A stretch of DNA of 64,000 nucleotides from Holophagales bacterium. GTDB lineage: Bacteria; Acidobacteriota; Thermoanaerobaculia; Multivoradales; JAGPDF01. Shown here piece by piece: positions 8,468 through 17,383 of the stretch. The notes beneath the pieces were generated by a model. It did no database searches. It was given only the letters and a program-made list of their open reading frames with translations, and was not told the DNA's origin. The stretch is taken from contig CP064972.1 of NCBI GenBank assembly GCA_016699405.1, forward strand, positions 1,953,501 to 2,017,500, given 5' to 3'. Every line of letters starts with the position of its first letter. Position 1 is the stretch's first letter. The translations under genes were made by a program, and so were the position numbers.

Positions 8468-9781
8468 TCAGTTGCCCGGTGCGCCGGCCAGACGAGCGCG
8501 GCCGTCCTCGCCCCTGGGATAGATGCGAGGGGCGAGATCGAAACGGTCCTGCAACCGCACGATGACGAAGAAGATCGCGATCAGCATCCGCGTCGGCAGC
8601 GTCGGTCGCCAGCGTCCGCCGAGCACCGTCACCACGGCGCGGAAGAACGCCGGGTTGGCGGCGGGCTGGAAGAAGAGGTCGCGGAAGCTCGGGGTGTAGA
8701 AGGCGAGCACGAAGCGACGGAAGGCTTCGTAGCGTGCTCGTTGCCGAGCGTCGAAGCGACGGAAGGATCGCGCCGAGAGGTCGCCGCGGGTGAGGGCCTG
8801 GTCGGCGGCGCGCGCCGCTTCGAGCCCAGACTCGAGGGCGATGGCGACGCCGGACGAAAAGACCGGGTCGAGGAACGAGCCGGAGTCGCCGGCGAGCAGC
8901 CAGCGGTCCCCGGCGTAGGCCGAGGTGGAGTAGGAGAACTCCTTCTCGACCCGCGCCTCCCAGACGAGCTCGGCCTGGCGCATCAGCTCGGCCATCACCG
9001 GCGTCTCGGCGACGGCGTGACGGAGCATCCCCTCGTGCGAGCCGCGCGGCAGCCGGTCGAAGAGCGGCTTGGGCAGGACGACACCGACGCTCATCAGCTC
9101 GTCGGAGATCGGAATCACCCAGAACCAGCCGGCGTCGTGGCGCGCCACGATGCGGATGTCGCCGCGGCGCCGCCCTTCGAGCGGCGGGACGCCGCGGAAG
9201 TGCGCGTAGACGGCGATATTGGGCAGTTGCGGATCCTCTCGCCGCAGGCCGAGCTGGCGCGACAGCAGGCCGGCGCGGCCGGATGCGTCGATGACCGCAG
9301 CCGCTCGGAAGCGATGGCTGGCGCCGGCGGCGTCGCGCGCCGTGACCGTGACGCCGCTGGCCTCGAACTCGGTGTTGAGGACGCGGTGTTCTTCGCGGAC
9401 CTCGGCTCCAGCCTCGGCGGCATGGGTCAGCAACATCCGGTCGAACCGCGCCCGCTCGACCTGCCAGGTCTGCGGCTCGGCGAGCTCGCGCGAGGCGGAG
9501 AAGTCGGCGTAGCGGTCGTGCGAGCCGTCGTGGGTGATGAACGTCGCGCCCCACTTGACCTGGTAGCCGGCGGCACGCACCTTGTCGGTGAGGCCGACCG
9601 CGGCGAAGGCGTCGTTGCAGGTGGCGAGCAGCGATTCGCCGATGTGGAAGCGGGGGAACCGGTCGCGCTCGAGCACGAGGACCCGGCGTCCCCGCTGGGC
9701 GAGATGGGTCGCGGCGATGGCTCCGGCGGGACCCCCGCCGAGCACGGCAACGTCGTAGGTGGGCGGTGTCAGCTCGTTCAT
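8468..9781 (-). CDS. Flavin-dependent halogenase-family oxidoreductase 1
   Basis: A 437-residue FAD enzyme. It has the N-terminal dinucleotide motif GGGPAG (residues 15-20), ERDRFPRFHIGESLL, a Lys-containing VKWGATF near residue 75, and WFWVIP near residue 219, which fits the WxWxIP signature of flavin-dependent halogenases; the FAD-contacting GDSGSFLDPVFSSG follows. Such enzymes use FADH2, oxygen and halide to halogenate aromatic or carrier-bound substrates, although related monooxygenases and reductases share the fold. The FPRFHIGESLL form and the adjacent ACP favour a carrier-tethered substrate; that is inference. It heads the leftward arm and is divergent from the AMP-ligase gene 94 bp away. 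Confidence 0.75.
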   Translation of the reverse strand: MNELTPPTYDVAVLGGGPAGAIAATHLAQRGRRVLVLERDRFPRFHIGESLLATCNDAFAAVGLTDKVRAAGYQVKWGATFITHDGSHDRYADFSASRELAEPQTWQVERARFDRMLLTHAAEAGAEVREEHRVLNTEFEASGVTVTARDAAGASHRFRAAAVIDASGRAGLLSRQLGLRREDPQLPNIAVYAHFRGVPPLEGRRRGDIRIVARHDAGWFWVIPISDELMSVGVVLPKPLFDRLPRGSHEGMLRHAVAETPVMAELMRQAELVWEARVEKEFSYSTSAYAGDRWLLAGDSGSFLDPVFSSGVAIALESGLEAARAADQALTRGDLSARSFRRFDARQRARYEAFRRFVLAFYTPSFRDLFFQPAANPAFFRAVVTVLGGRWRPTLPTRMLIAIFFVIVRLQDRFDLAPRIYPRGEDGRARLAGAPGN

Positions 9782-9830
9782 CGCAGAGTCTCCAGGGCCG
9801 CGGAGCGGGCGCGGAGGCGTGGCAGGTCAG

Positions 9831-9836
9831 TATACT
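9831..9836 (+). promoter_or_regulatory. Putative -10 element (TATACT)
   Basis: TATACT in an otherwise GC-rich 94-bp divergent intergenic region, 40 nt before the ATG of the AMP-ligase. No clear -35 hexamer is visible 17 bp upstream. It would drive the rightward arm of the biosynthetic locus. Confidence 0.35.
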
Positions 9837-9875
9837 TGCAGCGGAGCAGCCAGCCCTCCGCGGCCGGCTCTGTCG

Positions 9876-11300
9876 ATGACCTCCGATCCGATTCTCCGGG
9901 ACTTCGCCGCGCTGCTTGCCGCAGAGCCGCGCCGCCCGCTCGTCGCTTCGCCGCGGCGGCGCGCCACCGTGGCCGACGTGGATCTGGCCGCGGGTCTCCT
10001 CGCCGGTCTCGTCGGCCGGCGGGAGCTCGGCGAGGGTCGACTCGTCGGACTGGCGGCGCCGAACGGCCCCGCCTTCCTCGCCGGTTTCCTCGCGCTGCGG
10101 CGGGCCGGCTGCGTGCCGATCCTGCTCGATGTCGCCGCCCCGGAGCCGGCACGCGCCGCGGTGGTCGCCGCGCTCGGCGGTGCCGGCGTCCTGGCGACGG
10201 GTCAGGCGTGGGCTGCAGGAGCGGGCGAGTGGAGCTATCTCCCCGCCCCGGCTGCCGCCTCGCGGCGCCTCGCACCCGAGCTCGGGGCGGTCAAGCTGAC
10301 CTCGGGGTCGACCGGTGCGCCGCGCGGCATCGCCGTGCGGGCCGAGGCGCTCGCCGCCGACGACGATCAGCTCACCGCGGTCATGGGGCTTTCCGCCGAC
10401 GACCGGATGGTCGCGGCCGTGCCGCTCTCCCACTCCTACGGCTTTGCCAGCCTGGCGCTCCCGGCGTTGCGCCGCGGCGCCCTGCTGCTGGTGGCCGAGG
10501 AGCGCTCGCCCCTCGCGCCGCTGCTCGCCGCCCGGACCGGCGAGGCGACCTTCTTTCCCACCGTGCCGGCGTTCCTGGGGGCGTTCTCCCGGCTCGCCGA
10601 ACCGCCGCCGCTCCCGGCGACCCTCCGCCTCGTGGTCAGCGCCGGGGCCCCGCTCGCACCCGAGACCGCGACGAGCTTCCGCGAACGCACCGGACTTCCG
10701 GTCCACGTCTTCTACGGTGCCAGCGAGTGTGGCGGGATCGCCTACGATCGAGTCGGCGGGGCGGCCGAGCGCGGCTCGGTCGGCGAGGCGATTCCGCACG
10801 TCGCCCTCGAGCTCGACGCCGAGAGCGGGAGGCTCGCCGTCCGTTCGGCGGCGGTCGCCGACGGCTATCTGCCCGAGCGCAGCCGCGAGGACGGGAGCGA
10901 CACCGGGACGGATCTGGGCGGCGGTCGCTTCCTCACCGGCGACCTCGCCGCGTTCTCCGGCCGCGAGCTTCGTCTTCTCGGACGCGCCGACGACCTGATC
11001 CTGGTGAAGGGGAAGAAGGTCAATCCGCGCGAGGTGGAAGGGGTGCTGCGTGGGCTCGCCGGGGTGACCGACGTGGCGGTCGTCGGAGTGCCGGCCCCGG
11101 GGGCGGCCGGGGATCAGGTCCGCGCGGTCGTCGCCTGTCCCGGCGGCGAGCTCGCCTACGAAGCGGTCGCGGCTTACTGCCGGTCGCATCTGCCGGAGCA
11201 CAAGGTTCCGCGCAGTCTCGTCCTGGTGCGCGACCTGCCGCGTACCGATCGCGGCAAGCTCGACCGCGCGGCACTGCTCGCCTTGTCGGGCCCGAGCTGA
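9876..11300 (+). CDS. AMP-forming acyl/aryl ligase
   Basis: A 474-residue ANL-superfamily adenylating enzyme. Core motifs are present in order: the P-loop-like LTSGSTGAPRG near residue 142, the A5 motif FYGASECGG near 283, the hinge and A8 motif GRADDLILVKGKKVNPREVE (approximately residues 370-390), and the C-terminal catalytic Lys in RTDRGKLDR. It activates a carboxylic acid as acyl-AMP and passes it to CoA or an ACP thiol. The ACP and ketosynthases on the divergent arm suggest it loads the starter acid. The ATG at 9876 is preferred over upstream starts because those would run through the promoter-like TATACT. Confidence 0.88.
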   Translation: MTSDPILRDFAALLAAEPRRPLVASPRRRATVADVDLAAGLLAGLVGRRELGEGRLVGLAAPNGPAFLAGFLALRRAGCVPILLDVAAPEPARAAVVAALGGAGVLATGQAWAAGAGEWSYLPAPAAASRRLAPELGAVKLTSGSTGAPRGIAVRAEALAADDDQLTAVMGLSADDRMVAAVPLSHSYGFASLALPALRRGALLLVAEERSPLAPLLAARTGEATFFPTVPAFLGAFSRLAEPPPLPATLRLVVSAGAPLAPETATSFRERTGLPVHVFYGASECGGIAYDRVGGAAERGSVGEAIPHVALELDAESGRLAVRSAAVADGYLPERSREDGSDTGTDLGGGRFLTGDLAAFSGRELRLLGRADDLILVKGKKVNPREVEGVLRGLAGVTDVAVVGVPAPGAAGDQVRAVVACPGGELAYEAVAAYCRSHLPEHKVPRSLVLVRDLPRTDRGKLDRAALLALSGPS

Positions 11301-11396
11301 TCGGCGTCGGCGGCCGATCACCTGCGGCCGCACCGCCATCCCGCTGCTAGACTCGCCTTGTCGCGGCTCGCCGCGCCACCCTCGGGAGCCGGATCG

Positions 11397-12986
11397 ATGG
11401 AGACCACGCGCTACGACGTCGTCGTTCTGGGCGGAGCTTTCAGTGGCTCGGCGGCGGCGACGCTGCTGCGACGGGAGGCGCCGCAGCTCTCGATCCTCGT
11501 GGTGGAGAAGGCACCGCGATTCGACGCCAAGGTCGGCGAGGCCACGACCGAAATGTCGGCGATGTTCCTCACCCGCCGTCTCGCCCTCTGGCGACATCTC
11601 GAAGCCGAGCACCTCCCCAAGGAGGGCCTCCGCTACTGGTTCGTCAACGAGGGGGTCCACAACCACGGCGAGGCATCGGAGACCGGAGGCTACCTGCGGT
11701 CGACGATTCCCTCGTTCCAACTGCGCCGCGACGTGCTCGACGAGCACCTTCTCGCCGAGGCGGAGCGCGAAGGGGCGACCGTCTGGCGTCCGGCGCGTGC
11801 CGTCGAGGTCGAGATCGGCGAGCTCGATCACCGGGTGACGATCGAGCGCGGCCGCGAACGGCTCGACGTGCGCTGCCGCTGGCTGCTCGATGCCACGGGG
11901 CGGGCGACCTTCGTCGGCAAGCGACTCGGTCTGGTCGACCGCACCGACGAGCACCCGACGACCTCCTGCTGGGGACGCTTCCGCGATGTCCGGCACATCG
12001 ACGACCTTGCCGCGCGCGAGTACCCGGCGCTGGCCGCCGGGAACATCGGATCGCGTCGCCTCGGCACCAATCACTACGTCGGCCGTGGCTATTGGGTGTG
12101 GGTGATTCCGCTCGGCAACGGCGAGACGAGCATCGGCGTGGTCTACGACCGCCGGCTGCTCGACCTCGACCCGCAGGGCGCGCACCGCGGCGATCCGCGC
12201 GGCGCGTTCGAGGCGTTCCTGCGCGCGCATCCGCTGCTCGGCGAGCTGCTCGCCGGCGCGACGCTGCGCGAGGAGGACTATCGCGGCTACTCGCGTCTCG
12301 CCTATCTCTGCCGGCAGTACGCCGGGCCGGGCTGGGCGCTGCTCGGCGATGCGGCGGCGTTCCTCGACCCCTACTATTCGCCCGGGCTCGACCATGCGTC
12401 GTTCACCATCGAGGCGTCGGTCGAGCTGGTCAAGGCGGAGAGCCGCGGCGAGCCGATCGCCGAACGCCTGGCCGAGCACAACGCCACCTTCCGTCGCTCG
12501 TACCTGCGCTTCTTCGAGGCGATCTACCGCGACAAGTACTTCTACATGGGCGAGCACGACCTCCTGTCGGCCGCCTTCCTGATCGAGACGGCGCAGTACT
12601 ACCTCTTCGTCGTCACCCCCGCCTACCGGCTGCACAAGCGGTTCTTCTGGATGCCGGTGCTCGGACCGCGCGAGGCGGCGTTCAACTACTGGCTGATGAA
12701 GACGGCCAATCGCCGTTTCAAGAAGATCGCCGAGTGGCGCCGCCGGGCGGGAGAGGCCGGGCGACGCAACGCCGGCCGGCGGCTGACCGCCTACTTCGCG
12801 CCCGATACCGCGCCGCTGCGCATGGCGTTGCGCGGCGTGCGGCTCTGGGTGGCCGCCGAGCTCGACGCGGTGCGCCTGCGATTGCGGCTGCTCGCCGGAG
12901 GCCGCGACGCGACCGACGCGACCGCGCCGCCGGACCCGGTGCCCGAGAGGCCGTCAGTGGCCGCGGGCTCGTCGAGCGAAGGCTGA
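11397..12986 (+). CDS. Flavin-dependent halogenase-family oxidoreductase 2
   Basis: A 529-residue FAD enzyme, second halogenase-family member of the locus. It has VVVLGGAFSGSAAA at the N-terminus, VGEATTEMS where the other has HIGESLL, HLPKEGLRYWF with a candidate catalytic Lys, and WVWVIP near residue 233 (WxWxIP), followed by GDAAAFLDPYYSPGLDH. The C-terminal extension of about 100 residues is basic and Ala/Arg-rich. The two flavoproteins are only distantly related, so they probably modify different positions or substrates. The ATG at 11397 follows GGGAG at good spacing; a TTG at 11358 is too close to the -10-like TAGACT at 11348-11353. Confidence 0.72.
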   Translation: METTRYDVVVLGGAFSGSAAATLLRREAPQLSILVVEKAPRFDAKVGEATTEMSAMFLTRRLALWRHLEAEHLPKEGLRYWFVNEGVHNHGEASETGGYLRSTIPSFQLRRDVLDEHLLAEAEREGATVWRPARAVEVEIGELDHRVTIERGRERLDVRCRWLLDATGRATFVGKRLGLVDRTDEHPTTSCWGRFRDVRHIDDLAAREYPALAAGNIGSRRLGTNHYVGRGYWVWVIPLGNGETSIGVVYDRRLLDLDPQGAHRGDPRGAFEAFLRAHPLLGELLAGATLREEDYRGYSRLAYLCRQYAGPGWALLGDAAAFLDPYYSPGLDHASFTIEASVELVKAESRGEPIAERLAEHNATFRRSYLRFFEAIYRDKYFYMGEHDLLSAAFLIETAQYYLFVVTPAYRLHKRFFWMPVLGPREAAFNYWLMKTANRRFKKIAEWRRRAGEAGRRNAGRRLTAYFAPDTAPLRMALRGVRLWVAAELDAVRLRLRLLAGGRDATDATAPPDPVPERPSVAAGSSSEG

Positions 12987-13000
12987 GTCGCGAGTCGACG

Positions 13001-13744
13001 ATGCGCCGCGATCACTATCAGCTCGACAGCCCGCCGCTCGGCCGCCGCATCCATCTCTGGGTCTACGGGCACTTCGGCCAGCCGATCGTCGTCTTTCCGT
13101 CGGCCGCCGGTTTCGCTCACGAGTGGGAGGCGCAGGGGATGGTCGCCTCGCTCGCACCGTTGCTCGACGGAGGGCGGATCAAGCTCTACTGCCCGGAGAG
13201 CAACGTGAGCGAGGCGTGGACCCGCCAGGACGCCGATCCGGCATGGCGGATCCAGCGGCACCTCGCCTACGAGCGCTTCGTCCTCGAGACGCTGGTGCCG
13301 GCGGTGCGGGCCGATTGCCGCTCGGAGACGTTGCCGCTCGCCACCGCCGGCTGCTCGTTCGGCGGCTTCTACGCGGCGAACTTCGCCCTCAAGCAGCCGG
13401 AGACCTTCCGCTGGGCCCTCTGCATGAGCGGGCGGTACGAGATGACGAACTTCATCGGCGGCTACTCGAGCCCGGAGGTTTACTTCAACAACCCGCTGGC
13501 GTACGTGCGCGGTCTCGAGGGTGCCGCGCTCGAACGCGTGCGCGACAACACCTCGCTCTCGCTGGTCTGTGGCCGAGGGCCGTGGGAAGAGGGTTGCATC
13601 GAGGAGACGCTGGCCCTGGCCGACCTGCTCGCCGACAAGGGGATCCCGCACGAGCGGGACATCTGGGGCCACGACTCGGCACACCAGTGGAACTGGTGGA
13701 TGCGCCAGGCCTGGCACCATCTCGGCCGGCGTTTCGGAGGCTGA
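13001..13744 (+). CDS. Alpha/beta-hydrolase esterase (EstD/Fes-like)
   Basis: A 247-residue cytosolic alpha/beta hydrolase of the putative-esterase (esterase D-like) type. The nucleophile elbow is GCSFGG with Ser near residue 118; a C-terminal WGHDSAHQWNWW supplies the likely catalytic His. The HFGQPIVVFPSAAG segment near residue 30 would form the oxyanion hole region. It begins 14 bp after the second halogenase-like gene and ends 8 bp before the FHA-SpoIIE gene, so it belongs to the same transcript. It may act as a release or editing hydrolase for the product, but the substrate is unknown. Confidence 0.72.
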   Translation: MRRDHYQLDSPPLGRRIHLWVYGHFGQPIVVFPSAAGFAHEWEAQGMVASLAPLLDGGRIKLYCPESNVSEAWTRQDADPAWRIQRHLAYERFVLETLVPAVRADCRSETLPLATAGCSFGGFYAANFALKQPETFRWALCMSGRYEMTNFIGGYSSPEVYFNNPLAYVRGLEGAALERVRDNTSLSLVCGRGPWEEGCIEETLALADLLADKGIPHERDIWGHDSAHQWNWWMRQAWHHLGRRFGG

Positions 13745-13752
13745 CCACCGCC

Positions 13753-15396
13753 ATGGGAGCGTTCACCTACCTGCTCGTGGCCCGCGATTCTTCGCGCGGG
13801 CCGGCGCGTTTCCGTCCGCAAGCGAGCGAGCAGCGGGTCGGCCGCGATCCGGCGAGCGACCTGGCGATCGCCGATGCCACGGTGTCGCGCCGCCACGCCG
13901 TGTTGCGGCGCGACGGTTCGCGGCTCGAGGTCGAGGATCTCGGCTCGGCCGGCGGCACTTACGTCAACGAAACGCGGGTCCAGCGCTGTCCGCTCTCGCC
14001 GGGCGACGTGGTGCGCTTCGGTCCGCGTGTCGAGTACGAGGTGGCTCAGGAGGTCGACACCGGTTCGACCTCGCTGGCGCTCGACCTCAACCAGCTGCGC
14101 CGCGCCGCCGAGCCGCGCCCGGAGGAGGGCGAGAACCTCCGTCATCTGCAGACCCTGATGGACGTGGCGCGGGCGCTCAACGCCGCCACGGTCCTCGACG
14201 AGGTCCTGCAGGTGGTGTTGCAGGCGGCCGCCAAGCTGCTCGACGCCGAGCGCGGCGCCGTCATGCTCCTCGACGAAGCGGGCGGGCGGACGGCAGCCGT
14301 GAGCTTCCCGCCGGGTACGTCGAGCGCGCTCTCCGCCGAAAGCGGTGCGCTGCTCGAGCGCGCGGTTGCCGAACGCCGGGTGCTCGCCCAGGCGGCGCCG
14401 GGTGGCTTGCAGCAGGTCGCCTGCCCGTTGCTCGTGGCTCGCCGCCCGCTCGGCTCGGGGCTCGAGGCCTCGTTCATCGCCCGCGTCGAGGTGCTCGGCG
14501 GCATGCTGCTCGAGCGCGGCGGCGATCCTGCCGACGCGACAGCTGCTGCCGGTTTCCCGCGCTCTGCGCTCGCGGTGCTCGAATCGCTCGCCGCCGATGC
14601 CGCGACCGCCATCGACAGCGCCCAGCTCTATCGCGAGGCGCGGGAGAAGGCGAAGATCGAGCACGAGATGGGGCTGGCGCGCAGCATCCAGGCGGCGCTG
14701 CTCACCCCGCCGCCGCGCCTGCCGTTCGCCGACGTCTTCGCCCATACCCAGCCGGCGCGGACCGTCGGCGGCGACCTCTATTTCGCCACGGCGCGCGCCG
14801 ACGGCGCGCTCGGCTTCGCGCTCGGCGACGTTTCGGGCAAGGGCGTCGGAGCCGCCCTCTGGATGTCGCTGGTGCAGGGGCTGCTCGGGCTCTTGCACGA
14901 CCTCGGCCAGGGGCTCGAGCAGATGCTGCCGGCCCTGGATCGCTCGCTGCGCGCCAAGAACCCCGGAAACCGCTTCATGACGATGGGTGCCGCCCTGCTC
15001 GCTTCCGACGGAACGCTCCGGCTCGCCAGCGCGGGGCACTGTCCCATCGGCCTGCTTCGTGCTTCCGGCGAGCTCGAGCTCGTCCCGCCGACCGGTCCGT
15101 TGCTGGGTCTGCTACCGGCGGCGCGCTGGTCGGTGCTCGAACGCCGGCTCGCCCCCGGCGACAGCGTCGTGCTCTACAGTGACGGCATCACCGAGTCGGA
15201 GTCGCTCGATGGAGTCGAGTTCGACGTCGGCGGCGTGCGCTCGGCGCTCGCCGGGGAGCGCGACGGCGATGCCGAGGCGATCGGGCGCCGACTGCTCGAG
15301 GCGGCGGCGCGGCATCGCGGTGGGCGCGAGCCCGGGGACGACCTGACGCTCCTCGTGGTGCGCTATCGCGGTCCAGAGGTCCGATTCGAGGACTAG
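13753..15396 (+). CDS. FHA-GAF-SpoIIE serine phosphatase
   Basis: A 547-residue soluble regulator. An FHA phosphothreonine-binding domain occupies about residues 10-100 (VGRDPASD, VSRRHAV, SAGGTYVN). A GAF domain follows at about 135-300, and a PP2C/SpoIIE phosphatase domain at about 320-540 with VGGDLYFA, GDVSGKGVGAA, SAGHCP and YSDGITES. It would dephosphorylate a STAS-type anti-anti-sigma factor in response to a phospho-partner and a GAF ligand; the partners are not in the window. It is the last gene of the rightward biosynthetic arm. Positions 13926-14371 within it recur, inverted, at 19955-20400. Confidence 0.9.
   Translation: MGAFTYLLVARDSSRGPARFRPQASEQRVGRDPASDLAIADATVSRRHAVLRRDGSRLEVEDLGSAGGTYVNETRVQRCPLSPGDVVRFGPRVEYEVAQEVDTGSTSLALDLNQLRRAAEPRPEEGENLRHLQTLMDVARALNAATVLDEVLQVVLQAAAKLLDAERGAVMLLDEAGGRTAAVSFPPGTSSALSAESGALLERAVAERRVLAQAAPGGLQQVACPLLVARRPLGSGLEASFIARVEVLGGMLLERGGDPADATAAAGFPRSALAVLESLAADAATAIDSAQLYREAREKAKIEHEMGLARSIQAALLTPPPRLPFADVFAHTQPARTVGGDLYFATARADGALGFALGDVSGKGVGAALWMSLVQGLLGLLHDLGQGLEQMLPALDRSLRAKNPGNRFMTMGAALLASDGTLRLASAGHCPIGLLRASGELELVPPTGPLLGLLPAARWSVLERRLAPGDSVVLYSDGITESESLDGVEFDVGGVRSALAGERDGDAEAIGRRLLEAAARHRGGREPGDDLTLLVVRYRGPEVRFED
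13926..14371 (+). repeat. Source copy of 446-bp inverted duplication
   Basis: This interval, covering the end of the FHA domain and the start of the GAF domain, is repeated in reverse orientation at 19955-20400. I aligned the two base by base and found four substitutions (at 14004, 14069, 14165 and 14274) and no gaps. Two substitutions would change residues (Thr to Ile and Val to Ala). This copy sits in an intact reading frame and is taken as the original. Confidence 0.95.
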
Positions 15397-15484
15397 TCCA
15401 GTCCTTTTGGGTGGGATCGGGGCTCGATGGCAGGGCTACACTGAGCGGCACCTGGGTCTCCAGGTCTTCTCGGGGGGGAAGCCC

Positions 15485-16552
15485 ATGGCTTGCCGATCCG
15501 TCCTGTTGTCGCTCGTCGTCCTCGTCCTTCTCCCGCTTTCCCTTGCCGCCGCGGCCAACCCGCCGGGGCCGCCCCAGGGCCCGCTCGCCGATCGCGCGAG
15601 CGCCGTCTCGGTCCATGCCCCGTTCGAAGCCGGCGCCTGCGGCCTCTGCCATGCCTCGGACAATCCCGCTTCACCCGGCGCCCTGCGAGGCGAGGTCAAC
15701 GCCATCTGCTTCAGCTGCCATACCGACGTGCAGGAGGCGATGGCGGGGGCACGCGTCACGCACCGGGCGGCGGTCGAGCGCTGCACGCGCTGCCACAACG
15801 CGCACGATTCCCGCCTGCCGAAGCTCCTCGCCGCGTCGCCGCCCGACCTTTGCTACGCGTGCCATGCGGAGGTGAAGAGGGTCGCCACCACGAGCGCGGT
15901 GCGACACGACGCGGTAGAGAAGGGGCGCTCCTGTCTCGCCTGCCACAGCCCGCACGCGGCGAAGGTGGAGAAGCTCCTCGCCGGGCTGCCGTACGACCTG
16001 TGCGTGAACTGCCACTCCGGTCAGAGCCCGGTCGACCGCGAGGGCAAGCCGCTGACGAACTTCGGCCAGTTGCTGGCGCAGAACCGGTTCCCGCACGGTC
16101 CGGTGGCGGCACGAGACTGCTCGGCCTGCCACGTTCCTCATGGCTCCGAGCATTTCCGTCTGCTGGTGGCCGACTATCCTTCCGCCTTCTACGCGCCGTT
16201 CACGCCGGCCAGCTACGAGCTCTGCTTCTCCTGCCACAACGAGCAGGTGGTGATGGTCGCCGACACCGACAGCCTGACGGGCTTCCGCGACGGGTCGCGC
16301 AACCTGCACTTCCTCCACGTCAACAAGTCCGAACGCGGTCGCACCTGTCGTGCTTGCCACGAGGTTCACGCGGCGCCGCAGGACCACCTCGTCCGGGACA
16401 GCGTGCCGTACGGCACCGGCGGCTGGATGCTCAGCATCAACTTTCACAGCACCGCCACCGGAGGGACGTGCGAGAAGACCTGCCACGCCGCGAAGTCCTA
16501 CGACCGCAAGGCGCGGCCCGCCGCCCCTGCCGCCGGGACGACCTCGCGATGA
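15485..16552 (+). CDS. Decahaem c-type cytochrome (doubled CXXCH family)
   Basis: A 355-residue exported cytochrome. After a signal peptide (residues 1-22) come nine CXXCH sites (CGLCH, CFSCH, CTRCH, CYACH, CLACH, CVNCH, CSACH, CFSCH, CRACH) and one CX3CH (CEKTCH) near the C-terminus, giving ten predicted haems. Most are followed by a distal His two or three residues on (CHxxH), as in the doubled-CXXCH repeat. It is a paralogue of the 15-haem protein at 54868, sharing the ending GSRNLHFLHVN...CHEVH and the CHxxxxYDRK tail. It probably sits in the periplasm or at the outer membrane. A GGGGGGAA lies just before the ATG, and its stop overlaps the next start (ATGA). Confidence 0.93.
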   Translation: MACRSVLLSLVVLVLLPLSLAAAANPPGPPQGPLADRASAVSVHAPFEAGACGLCHASDNPASPGALRGEVNAICFSCHTDVQEAMAGARVTHRAAVERCTRCHNAHDSRLPKLLAASPPDLCYACHAEVKRVATTSAVRHDAVEKGRSCLACHSPHAAKVEKLLAGLPYDLCVNCHSGQSPVDREGKPLTNFGQLLAQNRFPHGPVAARDCSACHVPHGSEHFRLLVADYPSAFYAPFTPASYELCFSCHNEQVVMVADTDSLTGFRDGSRNLHFLHVNKSERGRTCRACHEVHAAPQDHLVRDSVPYGTGGWMLSINFHSTATGGTCEKTCHAAKSYDRKARPAAPAAGTTSR

Positions 16553-17361
16553 GGGCCTTCGTCGCGCTCTCGCTCGTCTCGGCGCTCGCCGCCGGCGCCG
16601 GAGCTTTCGCCTACGTCGAGATCGGCGGCAAGCTGCCGAACCCGCAGTTGGCGCAACTCTCCGGCGGCCAGCGTCCGTTCCTCTCGACCGGCAAGACGAC
16701 GCTCTTCGTCTTCTTCGATCCGGCACAGGAGCACAGCCGCGAGCTGCTGCGCGAGCTCGGCGAGTTGCAGGCCGAGCGGCGGGCGGAGAACAAGGACGGT
16801 GCGGTCGAGTGGGTCGGCCTGATCTCGGACCGCCTGGGCGCCGACGCTGCCCGCGAGGCCGCGGCGCAGTCCGGGCTTCGTCTCGAGACCCTCGTCGATG
16901 CCGGCGACAAGCTCTACGGCGAGCTCGGTGTCCGGCTCTATCCGTCGGTCGGCATCGCCGACGGCACGCAGACGCTTCTCGCCTACCTGCCGTTCGAAAA
17001 GGTGAACTACCAGGCGACGATCCGTGCCTGGCTCCAGCGCTGTCTCGGCGAGATCAGCGAGGCGCAGCTGCAGGAGGTCCTGCACCCGGCGGCGGTGAAG
17101 ATCGACGGCGACCTGGCGCAGGCCGAGCGCAACGCCAAGCTCGCCGGCATGCTCCTCGACGCGGGCAAGCCGGAGGCTGCGCTCGAGGCCGCGAAGCGAG
17201 CGTTGGCCGCGGCTCCCGATCTGGCCGCGGCCCATGCCGTGGTGGGTGCGGTCGCAGCGGCCAAGGGCGACTGCGCGACGGCACGCCCGAGCCTGCAGCG
17301 TGCCCTCGCTCTCGATGCCGGCAACGCCCGCGCGAACGAGGCGCTCGCGCGCTGTCCCTGA
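16549..17361 (+). CDS. Exported thioredoxin-fold/TPR protein
   Basis: A 270-residue protein with an N-terminal signal peptide, a thioredoxin-like domain (about residues 30-165; LFVFFDPAQEHSRELLREL where redox-active members carry CXXC) and C-terminal TPR repeats (about 190-268). The missing CXXC means it is not a disulfide oxidoreductase; the fold more likely serves protein binding. It is translationally coupled by an ATGA overlap to the decahaem cytochrome, so it may assist assembly or anchoring of that protein. That role is inferred only from position. Confidence 0.68.
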   Translation: MRAFVALSLVSALAAGAGAFAYVEIGGKLPNPQLAQLSGGQRPFLSTGKTTLFVFFDPAQEHSRELLRELGELQAERRAENKDGAVEWVGLISDRLGADAAREAAAQSGLRLETLVDAGDKLYGELGVRLYPSVGIADGTQTLLAYLPFEKVNYQATIRAWLQRCLGEISEAQLQEVLHPAAVKIDGDLAQAERNAKLAGMLLDAGKPEAALEAAKRALAAAPDLAAAHAVVGAVAAAKGDCATARPSLQRALALDAGNARANEALARCP

Positions 17362-17383
17362 GCCGTCGCCGCCGGGTCGAACG

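Noticed and set aside
9820..9840. Sigma-54 -24/-12 promoter (TGGCAG...TTGCA) before the AMP-ligase
   Set aside because: GG and GC are 15 nt apart instead of 10, so the spacing is wrong; the same check failed for upstream regions of the cytochrome genes.
11358..11396. TTG start for the second halogenase-like protein
   Set aside because: Lies 4 nt after a -10-like element and lacks a ribosome site; the ATG at 11397 has GGGAG and begins directly with the FAD-binding strand.
5709..12635. Very long minus-strand open frame running through the biosynthetic locus
   Set aside because: Only its last part (5709-6926) is a real gene; the rest is Arg/Pro-rich antisense or off-frame translation typical of GC-rich DNA and lies across genes with clear motifs.
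16549..17361. Thiol-disulfide oxidoreductase (ResA/CcmG)
   Set aside because: The CXXC active site is absent from the thioredoxin-like domain.
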